From positions 1-39,505 of the forward strand of contig NZ_JAEVFI010000035.1 of the NCBI RefSeq assembly GCF_019303495.1: a DNA stretch of 39,505 bases, read 5' to 3'. This DNA is from Streptomyces sp. JJ66 (GTDB taxonomy: Bacteria; Actinomycetota; Actinomycetes; Streptomycetales; Streptomycetaceae). Under the pieces are notes generated by a model. The model had not been told where the DNA came from and searched no databases. It saw only the letters and a list, made by a program, of their open reading frames with translations. How positions within the stretch are numbered: the first letter of the stretch is position 1; the number at the start of each line of letters is the position of its first letter. The position numbers were made by a program, and so were the translations under genes. Positions 30,710 through 37,145 of the stretch are shown here, in pieces.

Positions 30710-31332
30710 GGGCGCGGGGATGCCCCAACGCGGCGCGGCGGCGGTTGCGCAAGGACCAGCTTGCCCGGCGTCACGGGACGCGGTGCTGGTACTGCCGACG
30801 CCCGTTCGCCAGCGTGCGAGAGGCCACGCTCGATCACGTCGTCCCCTTCTCGTTGTGGCGCTCGTGGTCCGTCACGTCGCTGATGCTGGCGTGCCGCTCG
30901 TGCAATCACCGCAAGGCCGACCGCCTGCCTGTGCTGCTGGCCCTGGTCATCTGCGCTCACGCGGCGAAAACCGAAGCGGTCACCAGGGTGACCGCCGACC
31001 CGACTGCCACCGTGACCGACTACTCGACCGGCGGCTCGGTCGCCGTGACGGGTGTGACGCCCGGCGTCACACAGCTCAGCGCCGTCCGGTCGGTCACCGG
31101 TGTTCATCCGATCTGGCCGCTCCTGGCCCGACTCGCGCACGTCCACCACCCGGTGTTCACGGCCCGATGGTCGCCTCACCAGATGGGTGATCGGGTCGGC
31201 CATCGGTCGTCCCCTGACCAGTCAGGATCGACCCCCTGCGCCTCGCGTTCGGCAGCGCGGTCGGTCTGCCAGCGCACCACCCGATCTGGCCGCGTCTGTG
31301 GCCGTCCCGATGACCAGGCGGTGACCGTATGA
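30706..31332 (+). CDS. HNH endonuclease
   Basis: 208 residues from a GTG overlapping the preceding stop. The first about 90 residues are a typical HNH nuclease: CWYC (about 27-30), the catalytic LDHVVPFSL (His near 46), then CRSCNHRKADR with the second Cys pair and Asn/His. The C-terminal 115 residues are of a different kind, low in complexity, rich in Val-Thr, and encoded by DNA full of GTGAC/GGTCACC repeats and other repeats. They may be a non-conserved tail, the real function of this DNA being an origin or operator region. HNH nucleases on mobile elements nick or cut DNA in replication, packaging or homing; which applies here is not known. The stop overlaps the ATPase ATG. Confidence 0.8.
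   Translation: MRARGCPNAARRRLRKDQLARRHGTRCWYCRRPFASVREATLDHVVPFSLWRSWSVTSLMLACRSCNHRKADRLPVLLALVICAHAAKTEAVTRVTADPTATVTDYSTGGSVAVTGVTPGVTQLSAVRSVTGVHPIWPLLARLAHVHHPVFTARWSPHQMGDRVGHRSSPDQSGSTPCASRSAARSVCQRTTRSGRVCGRPDDQAVTV
31099..31160 (-). repeat. two inverted copies of the RTGAACACC repeat, plus CCGATCTGGCCGC repeat
   Basis: GGTGTTCAT (31099-31107) and GGTGTTCAC (31152-31160) are complements of the ATGAACACC/GTGAACACC units found downstream at 31329-31463. CCGATCTGGCCGC occurs at 31108-31120 and again at 31281-31293. Both sets are inside the HNH reading frame's low-complexity tail. Confidence 0.7.
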
Positions 31333-31463
31333 ACGCCGTGAACACGACCGTGAACGGCGCCGCCCGAACGGTGAACAAGGCTGCTCGGCCCGTGAACACC
31401 GTGAACGCGGCCATGAACACCCGACCCGATCCGGTGAACACCGCGCCCGCCGCCGTGAACACC
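31329..31463 (+). repeat. nine iteron-like RTGAACRCC repeats with 21/63-bp phasing
   Basis: RTGAAC units start at 31329, 31338, 31350, 31371, 31392, 31401, 31413, 31434 and 31455. The steps are 9, 12, 21, 21, then again 9, 12, 21, 21. A 63-bp unit is thus duplicated, and seven of nine sites share one 21-bp (two-turn) phase. They form the first 45 codons of the ATPase frame, giving Val-Asn at regular places in the protein. Confidence 0.9.
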
Positions 31464-32978
31464 GGCGCGGCGAGCGGCGGCGGGGAGGGAAAGAAACCCC
31501 CGGCCGCTGCGCGGATCGTGGACATGGCCCGGCAGCGTTACCGGTTTGTGCTTTCCGGGGACGGCCGTCCCTACGCCGTCGCCTTGGACGGCCCCAACCT
31601 CGCGTTGCCGCTGCGGGGCCGGACCGGAGTGCGCCAGCGCCTTGCCCGCGCCTTCGCGGACGCCTACCCGGGCGAAGTCGCCTCCCAATCCGCGCTCGCC
31701 GACGCCATGACCGTCCTGGAAGGCATCGCGGAGGACACCGACCCCACGCCTGTGCACCTGCGTGTCGGCCGCGCCCCGGACGGGGCCGTGGTGGTGGACC
31801 TGGGGACGACGGACGGCCGCGCCGTCGTCATCTCCCCCGGCGCCTGGGCAGTGTGTGAACGCTCACCGGTCCTCTTCCGTCGCTCCGGAGCCATGGCGCC
31901 CATGCCCGAACCGGTGCGCGACGGTGACGGCCTCGCCAAGCTCCACGCGCTGGTCAACATGGACACCCCCGCTTTCCGCCAGCTCGTTGCGTGGCTGGCC
32001 GCCGCCTGGATTCCCGACATCCCCCACCCCGCTCTCGTGTGCAAGGGAGAGCAGGGCACGGGGAAGTCCAAGGCCGCGCAGATGTTCATCAACCTCATCG
32101 ACCCCTCACCGGCCGCCAAACGTAGTCAGCCCCGAGACGAGAAGGCGTGGTCGAGGCAGGCGTTCACTTCCTGGGCGCTGTGCCTGGACAACGTGTCAAC
32201 GATCCCGCCGTGGCTCTCGGACACCCTGTGCAAAGCCGTCACTGGTGACGGCGTGGTGGACCGGGCCTTGTACACCGACGATGACGTGGTGGTGCTCACC
32301 TTCCGGCGGGTGCTGGCCATGACCACTATCGACGCCGGAGCCCTAGCCGGGGACCTTGCCGAGCGCGTGCTGATGCTCGATCTCAACCTCATTGACGCAC
32401 GCCAGCGGCGCAGCGAAGAGGAGCTGGACGCCGCGTTTGCGGCGGTGCGCCCCGCAGCTTTGGGCGCGCTGTGCGACGTGCTGGCCGCTGTCCTGTCCGA
32501 ACTCCCGCACGTACGACTGGAGTCGATGCCGCGCATGGCCGACTTCGCCCGCGTCTTGGCCGCCGTGGACCGCACCCAGGGCTGGAACACGCTGGACGAT
32601 TACCTAGCCACCGGCGCCAACGTGGCCAGCGATGCCCTGGAAGGCGACCCGTTCGCCATGGCCATCTCTCGCTTGGTTGAGCAGGCAGGCACCTGGCAGG
32701 GCACCGCCGCCCAGCTCCTGGACGCCCTTCCTGCCCCCGGCCCGGTGCGGCCGCCGAACTGGCCCAAGGACGCTACCCGCGCCAGTGGACGCGTCAAGCG
32801 CCTGGCACCGCTCTTGCGCTCCATCGGCGTCGCCGTGGACGACACGCAGCGTAGCCAGGACCGGCACCGCCACCGACTACTCATCCTCACCCGAGCCCCC
32901 GACAACGACCGCGCAGCGTCCACGCCTCCGCAGGGGCCTCTCTGGCCCGACCACCCACCACCACGCGGCCACCCCTAG
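31329..32978 (+). CDS. P-loop ATPase, probable replication protein of the element
   Basis: 549 residues. The N-terminal 60 residues are low complexity with VN/VNT every seven residues, encoded by the iteron-like repeats. A domain of unknown kind follows (about 65-190), then an ATPase core: Walker A GEQGTGKS at 240-247, a Walker B-like WALCLDNVST (about 281), and a sensor-like RRVLAMTTID (about 325). The layout recalls primase-associated SF3/VirE-type helicases found on actinobacterial integrative elements and phages. A role in replication of the excised circle is inferred; no primase or relaxase motif is seen. An alternative start farther in (about 31506 or 31524) would leave the repeats outside the protein. 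The ATG overlaps the HNH stop. Confidence 0.8.
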   Translation: MNAVNTTVNGAARTVNKAARPVNTVNAAMNTRPDPVNTAPAAVNTGAASGGGEGKKPPAAARIVDMARQRYRFVLSGDGRPYAVALDGPNLALPLRGRTGVRQRLARAFADAYPGEVASQSALADAMTVLEGIAEDTDPTPVHLRVGRAPDGAVVVDLGTTDGRAVVISPGAWAVCERSPVLFRRSGAMAPMPEPVRDGDGLAKLHALVNMDTPAFRQLVAWLAAAWIPDIPHPALVCKGEQGTGKSKAAQMFINLIDPSPAAKRSQPRDEKAWSRQAFTSWALCLDNVSTIPPWLSDTLCKAVTGDGVVDRALYTDDDVVVLTFRRVLAMTTIDAGALAGDLAERVLMLDLNLIDARQRRSEEELDAAFAAVRPAALGALCDVLAAVLSELPHVRLESMPRMADFARVLAAVDRTQGWNTLDDYLATGANVASDALEGDPFAMAISRLVEQAGTWQGTAAQLLDALPAPGPVRPPNWPKDATRASGRVKRLAPLLRSIGVAVDDTQRSQDRHRHRLLILTRAPDNDRAASTPPQGPLWPDHPPPRGHP

Positions 32979-33057
32979 CCGCTGAACTGCACAAACTCAC
33001 CGGCAGACGTGCCGGGCCGGGCCGCACCGAAGCGGCCCGGAGCACCAACCAGGCTGC

Positions 33058-33166
33058 GGACGCTGGGAGCGTCCAGTGTCCGCAGCGTCCAACCAGCGTC
33101 CACCCACCACACACCGCCCCACCTGCGCGGACCCGCACCTGTGGCCGCTAGGACGCTGTGGACACT
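33058..33166. repeat. GYGTCC repeat cluster, right copy, upstream of xis
   Basis: GGACGC 33058, GCGTCC 33069, GTGTCC-GCA-GCGTCC 33076-33090, GCGTCC 33096, and an inverted GTGTCC-ACA-GCGTCC at 33152-33166 (complement). It is the same composite as the left copy at 27228-27273. The rest of the 267-bp gap 32979-33245 shows no gene. It probably contains the xis promoter. Confidence 0.7.
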
Positions 33167-33245
33167 GCGCTCCCCGCCTCTCTAGCACGGCCAAAACCGC
33201 ACCCTCCCCATGCCCAACGGCGGACACAAGGAGGAACCAAACCTC

Positions 33246-33485
33246 ATGGTCGCAAGCCCCGGCCCCGACCCGCGCGCCACCCTGCGTGGCGGACTGCCCG
33301 ACCGCTACCTCACTCCCGAAGACCTGGTGACCATGTTCGGCCTGCCGAGCGTCGAGACCGTCTACGCCTGGCGCCGCAAGCGCATCGGCCCCCCCGGCTT
33401 CCGCGTCGGCCGCTACCTCCGCTTCAACCCGGCCGCCGTACAGGCGTGGGAAGCCGAACGCACTGCTTTGGACGATGCCGCCTGA
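33246..33485 (+). CDS. xis: excisionase (Xis), MerR-like/AlpA-type small DNA-binding protein
   Basis: 79 residues. LTPEDLVTMFGLPSVETVYAWR is a winged helix-turn-helix of the excisionase class, followed by PPGFRVGRYLRFNPAAVQAWE, the usual wing and last helix. The protein bends att DNA to favour excision by the integrase. The start at 33246 is chosen because AAGGAGGA lies 10 nt upstream; an in-frame ATG at 33210 lacks one. It is immediately followed by the heptamer repeats and int, the normal xis-int order. Confidence 0.88.
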   Translation: MVASPGPDPRATLRGGLPDRYLTPEDLVTMFGLPSVETVYAWRRKRIGPPGFRVGRYLRFNPAAVQAWEAERTALDDAA

Positions 33486-33496
33486 TCCCGCCGCCC

Positions 33497-33603
33497 GGTA
33501 CTGGCTAGTGGCAAGTTGCCAGTAGCCAGTACCGGGCTCTCCACACCCCCGGCAAGCGCCCCCACCAGCGCACTTGCCAGTAGCCAGTAACCACTAGCCA
33601 CTA
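33497..33603. promoter_or_regulatory. heptamer repeats (TACTGGC family) between xis and int
   Basis: TACTGGC and TAGTGGC at 33499-33512 face GCCAGTA twice at 33518-33531, an 18-bp dyad with one mismatch (33497-33514/33516-33533). Four more heptamers, GCCAGTA, GCCAGTA, ACCACTA and GCCACTA, lie at 33576-33603, ending 11 bp before the int ATG and overlapping its AGGAGAG ribosome binding site. It is likely an operator or Int/Xis binding site that controls int. Confidence 0.75.
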
Positions 33604-33614
33604 GGAGAGCTCCA

Positions 33615-34898
33615 ATGGCTGGACACATCCAAGACCGCTGGTACAAGACCGAACCCGACGCCACCGGCACACCCCGCCGCGTCAAGACCGACCGCCACGG
33701 TACCGGCATGCGCTACCGCGCCCGCTACATCGGCCCCGACGGCACCGAAAAGTCCAAAAGCTTCCCCGACGGACAGAAGCGGCTTGCCGAAAAGTGGCTG
33801 AGCAAGACCGAAGCCGACATGAACAGCGGACAGTACGTGGACCCGAAGACGAGTCGGACCACCTTCCGGCAGTACGCCGAGCGTTGGGTTGCATCTCACT
33901 CTGGGGAGATCAACAGCCGTGAGGCGGCAGAGCGTCGCTTGCGGTTGCACGCCTACCCGCACTTCGGGAGCCGCCCTCTCGGTTCGTTCCAGCCCGGCCA
34001 CATCCGCGACTGGATCGCGGCACTGGAGATGAGCGTCCCCGCGGCGTCGCATCGACGGATCATTGTGGGCACGGTCTCAGCGGTGCTGAGCGCGGCCGTG
34101 GACGACGGCGTGTTGAGTAAGGACCCGTGCAAGGCACGCTCGGTCAAGCTGCCCAAGGTGAACCCGGCCCCTGTGGTGCCGTGGACGCTGGGCCAGGTTG
34201 ATGCCGTCCGGGCCGCGTTGCCCGAGCGCTTCCGGGAAGCTGTGACGGTCGCCGCCGGGTGCGGGATGCGGCAAGGGGAAGTCTTCGGGCTGTCCCTTGA
34301 TGAGCTGGACCACGATGCCGGTTGGGTGGCAGTGCGCCACCAGCTAAAGCGCATCCGTGGGAAGTACGTGTTCGCGCCGCCCAAGGGTGGGAAGGTACGC
34401 GACGTTCCGTTGTCGGAGGCTGTCAGTGAGGCGCTCCGCGCTCACCTGAAGCAGTGCCCGCCCATCGAGGTCACCTTGCCGTGGCGGACTCCAGACGGAC
34501 CCTCGGTCACACGACAGCTCCTTTTCAGCGGGTCGCGGGGGCAGCACGTCCGGGTGAGCCACTTCAATGACCACGTCTGGAAGCCCGCTCTCGCTGACGC
34601 TGGCGTCATCCCCGAACGGGGGGAGAGCGAGCGCTACGCGAGCGCGCGCGAACACGGTATGCACGCGCTGAGGCACTTCTACGCCTCGTTGCTGCTGGAT
34701 GCAGGGGAGAACATCAGGGCGCTGAGCCAGTATCTTGGCCACAGTAACCCGGGGTTCACCCTGCGTACCTACACGCACTTGATGCCAAGCAGTGAAGGAC
34801 GCACCCGCGAGGCAGTGGACCGCATGTTCCAGCGGCCCCTGAACCATGATCACGGCCCACAGGCGGCCCCGGGGGGTGAAAATCCCCATACTGAGTAG
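33615..34898 (+). CDS. int: tyrosine recombinase (integrase)
   Basis: 427 residues. The N-terminal arm-binding part (about 1-60: DRWYKTE, RYRARYIGPDGTEKSKSF) and the core-binding SAM-like domain (about 75-175: FRQYAERWVASH) precede the catalytic domain. Active-site residues are in place: Arg219 (GMRQGE), His350 and Arg353 (HALRH), His376 (LGHS) and Tyr386 (RTYTHL). It catalyses recombination between attP and the pmt attB. ATG with AGGAGAG upstream. The stop lies 46 bp before the right att core, as expected for an integrase next to attP. Members of this group on pSAM2-like elements normally choose tRNA genes; this one uses a protein-coding gene. Confidence 0.94.
   Translation: MAGHIQDRWYKTEPDATGTPRRVKTDRHGTGMRYRARYIGPDGTEKSKSFPDGQKRLAEKWLSKTEADMNSGQYVDPKTSRTTFRQYAERWVASHSGEINSREAAERRLRLHAYPHFGSRPLGSFQPGHIRDWIAALEMSVPAASHRRIIVGTVSAVLSAAVDDGVLSKDPCKARSVKLPKVNPAPVVPWTLGQVDAVRAALPERFREAVTVAAGCGMRQGEVFGLSLDELDHDAGWVAVRHQLKRIRGKYVFAPPKGGKVRDVPLSEAVSEALRAHLKQCPPIEVTLPWRTPDGPSVTRQLLFSGSRGQHVRVSHFNDHVWKPALADAGVIPERGESERYASAREHGMHALRHFYASLLLDAGENIRALSQYLGHSNPGFTLRTYTHLMPSSEGRTREAVDRMFQRPLNHDHGPQAAPGGENPHTE
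34852..34869 (+). repeat. candidate integrase arm site, right copy
   Basis: ACGGCCCACAGGCGGCCC, 17 of 18 identical to 26753-26770 near the left end. It overlaps the 3' end of int and ends 75 bp before the att core. Confidence 0.45.
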
Positions 34899-34943
34899 CA
34901 AACTGGCTGGTCAGCGGCATGCGGGCCGCTGGGCAGGGAACTC

Positions 34944-35003
34944 CGTCTACTTCTGGCCGATTTACACCGGGCAGGAAATCCCGCTGGACCAGTGGCGCGC
35001 CCG
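34944..35003 (+). repeat. right attachment site (core of attR)
   Basis: 60 bp identical to 26581-26640; the match continues after one mismatch (35004) to 35026. DNA to the right belongs to the chromosome and should once have followed pmt directly. Confidence 0.92.
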
Positions 35004-35028
35004 GATGTGGCTGAACACCTGGATCTGA
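34944..35028 (+). pseudogene. displaced original 3' end of pmt
   Basis: Encodes VYFWPIYTGQEIPLDQW and WLNTWI, the last 27 or so residues of PMT, with its own TGA stop (the restored gene uses TAG). It has no start or promoter of its own and should not be expressed as a PMT fragment. It marks the pre-insertion end of the gene. Confidence 0.9.
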
Positions 35029-35320
35029 CGGCCGGGCCGGGGAGTTTCCCGGGCCGCCGGCGGGTCAAACCCTCGCCACACCCGTCCCGTCTTCCGCCCG
35101 TCGCCCCGGCGACGCGGTCCCGTGCTCTAGGGTGCGTCTGGGGCGCGGCGTGCGCGCACGCCCCAGGGGCCGTCCCGGCGGGCCAGTTGGAGTTCGCCCG
35201 CCGTACCCGGTGTCGAGCGGCGGCCTGCGACGGCCGTGAGCCGCGCGTCGGGCTGACCGGCCGGACGCGGCGGAGGTCCCCGGTGGACGCCGGGGCGGGG
35301 TGGAAGGTTTTTGAGGACTT
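35029..35320. other. intergenic stretch before the penicillin-binding protein gene
   Basis: 292 bp. A GC-rich imperfect hairpin near 35036-35066 (GCCGGGGA / TCCCGGGC type) was probably the native pmt terminator. TAGGGT at about 35129 is a possible -10 for the following gene. GAGG at about 35312 serves as its ribosome binding site. No gene seen. Confidence 0.5.
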
Positions 35321-36970
35321 ATGCGAGACGGTCAGAAAATGGCGGTGATCGGTGCCGTCTGTGCCGTCGCCGTGGGTACCGCCGGTTTCGGCGCGTACGC
35401 CCTGGTGGACCAGGACGAGGCGGGGAGCCCGGGCGGCAGCCGGCCCGCGAGCGCCGCCGACGACAGCAAGCCCGGCCCGGCCGCGACCGGCCCGCTCAGC
35501 GCCGGGGAAGTGCGGGGAGCCGCCGAGGAGTTCCTCGCGGCCTGGGAGTCCGGTGACGCCGCCGGGGCCGCCGCCCGCACCGACGCGGAGTCCGCCGCCC
35601 GGAAGGCGCTCGCCGCCTTCGCCGAGGACGGCGGCGTGACCGGCGTCCAGCTCACCGAACGCGCCTCCCAGCAGGACGAAGTGCCCTTCGAGGTGACCGC
35701 CGAGGTGGAGCAGGGCGAGGCCACGGGCACCCTGGAGTACGTCTCCACGCTGACCGTGGTGCGCGAGCAGGACACCGGCAAGCCGGTCGTCCACTGGGAA
35801 CCGGCCGTGCTGCACCCGGACCTGGCCGAGGGCGACCAGCTCGTCACCGACGCCCAGGGCGACCCCGAGGTCATCACCGTGGACCGCGACGGCAACGAGC
35901 TGAGCGCCGAGGACTTCCCGGAGCTGAAGTCCGTCCTGGCCGACATCACCAAGCGCTACGCCGAGAAGTCCGGCGGCACCGCGCCCCTGGCGACCCGCAT
36001 CGTGGACGCCCAGGGGAAGGACAAGAAGGTCCTCGCCCAGCACACCGAGGGCACCCCCGGCGAGATCCCGACCACCCTCGACGCCGGGCTCCAGCGGGCC
36101 GCTCAGGCAGCCGTCGAGAAGAAGGGCAAGGGCTCGGCCGTCGCCGTCAAGCCGAGCACCGGCGAGGTCCTGGCCGTCGCGGCCCTGCCCGTCCAGTCGT
36201 TCAACCCCGCGCTGCGCGGCTCCTACGCGCCCGGCTCGACCTGGAAAGTCGTCAGCGCCTCCCTGCTGATCGAGAAGAACCTCGCCTCCGCCGACGCGCC
36301 GCACCCCTGCCCGCAGTACTTCGAGTACGGCGGCTGGAAGTTTCAGAACCTGGACGAGTTCGAGATCCAGGGCGGCACGTTCCGGCAGAGCTTCGCCCGC
36401 TCCTGCAACACCGCGTTCATCAGCCAGGCCCCCGAACTGGCCGACGACGACCTCACCCAGCAGGCCCGCGACCTGTTCGGCCTGGGCCTGACCTGGCAGG
36501 TGGGCGCGGGCACCTTCGACGGCTCCGTGCCGGTGCAGTCCAACGCGCAGATGGCCGCCTCCCTCATCGGCCAGGGCGGCGTGCGGATGAACCCGCTGAA
36601 CATGGCCTCCGTCGCCGCCACCGTGAAGAACGGCGGCTTCAAGCAGCCCCACCTCGTGCCGCCGACCGTGGACGACCGCACCCTGGCCACCGCCCCGCGC
36701 GCGATGAGCCCCGCGCTCGCCCAGGAACTGCGCTCCCTGATGAACACCACCGCCACCGCGCCCTACGGCACCGCCACCCAGGCGATGGCCTCCGTCGGCG
36801 GCGACAAGGGCGGCAAGACCGGCTCCGCGGAGGTGGACGGGCAGGAGCTGCCGAACGCCTGGTTCATCGGCTACAGCGACGACCTGGCCGCCGCCGCCGT
36901 CATCCCCGCGTCCGGCCACGGCGGCACGAACGCCGGTCCGGTGGTGGCCGAGATCCTGAACGCGGGCTGA
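35321..36970 (+). CDS. class B penicillin-binding protein (transpeptidase)
   Basis: 549 residues. One N-terminal membrane anchor (about 8-28) is followed by a Ser/Ala/Gly-rich linker, an NTF2-like MecA_N-type domain (about 60-175), a dimerisation-like segment and the transpeptidase domain. Motifs: STWK (Ser306, Lys309), SCN (361-363) and KTG (499-501), all intact. It cross-links peptidoglycan outside the membrane. The NTF2-like domain is shared with PBP2a-like proteins and with several Streptomyces PBPs of this neighbourhood. ATG with GAGG upstream. Without the inserted element it would lie directly downstream of pmt, which may link glycosylated cell-envelope proteins and wall synthesis, but this is only context. 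Confidence 0.92.
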   Translation: MRDGQKMAVIGAVCAVAVGTAGFGAYALVDQDEAGSPGGSRPASAADDSKPGPAATGPLSAGEVRGAAEEFLAAWESGDAAGAAARTDAESAARKALAAFAEDGGVTGVQLTERASQQDEVPFEVTAEVEQGEATGTLEYVSTLTVVREQDTGKPVVHWEPAVLHPDLAEGDQLVTDAQGDPEVITVDRDGNELSAEDFPELKSVLADITKRYAEKSGGTAPLATRIVDAQGKDKKVLAQHTEGTPGEIPTTLDAGLQRAAQAAVEKKGKGSAVAVKPSTGEVLAVAALPVQSFNPALRGSYAPGSTWKVVSASLLIEKNLASADAPHPCPQYFEYGGWKFQNLDEFEIQGGTFRQSFARSCNTAFISQAPELADDDLTQQARDLFGLGLTWQVGAGTFDGSVPVQSNAQMAASLIGQGGVRMNPLNMASVAATVKNGGFKQPHLVPPTVDDRTLATAPRAMSPALAQELRSLMNTTATAPYGTATQAMASVGGDKGGKTGSAEVDGQELPNAWFIGYSDDLAAAAVIPASGHGGTNAGPVVAEILNAG

Positions 36971-36991
36971 CGCCCCCGCACGCCCACCGGT

Positions 36992-37014
36992 GGCCCGCGC
37001 TCTCGGTGCGGGCC
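36992..37014 (+). terminator. hairpin after the penicillin-binding protein gene
   Basis: GGCCCGC (36992-36998) and GCGGGCC (37008-37014) pair perfectly across a 9-nt loop, 22 bp after the stop codon. Confidence 0.6.
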
Positions 37015-37145
37015 GTCCGGCGGCGTCCTCAAGCCCCCGCCACGGCCGGGTGTCCATCCACGTAGCCGCCCGGCCCCGGGGGCCCACTACCCTGGGACGT
37101 CGCCCGGGACGTTTCCCGCCCCATCCGTTTCAGGAGCCGCACCGT

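Larger units (their letters stand above)
26641..35003. mobile_element. site-specific integrative element inserted in pmt (8,363 bp)
   Basis: The element is bounded by the pmt-derived direct repeats and carries, from the right end: tyrosine integrase, excisionase, P-loop ATPase, HNH nuclease, sigma-like/GntR fusion, and, divergently, a GntR-UTRA repressor and a P-loop kinase. The int-xis-replication-GntR order is that of actinomycete integrative and conjugative elements (pSAM2, SLP1 type). Those usually use tRNA genes, and no FtsK/TraB-like transfer gene or Spd protein is present here. The left 1.4 kb are free of genes and full of inverted repeats. The crossover point inside the 60-bp core cannot be set, so the ends are accurate to within that core. 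Confidence 0.9.
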
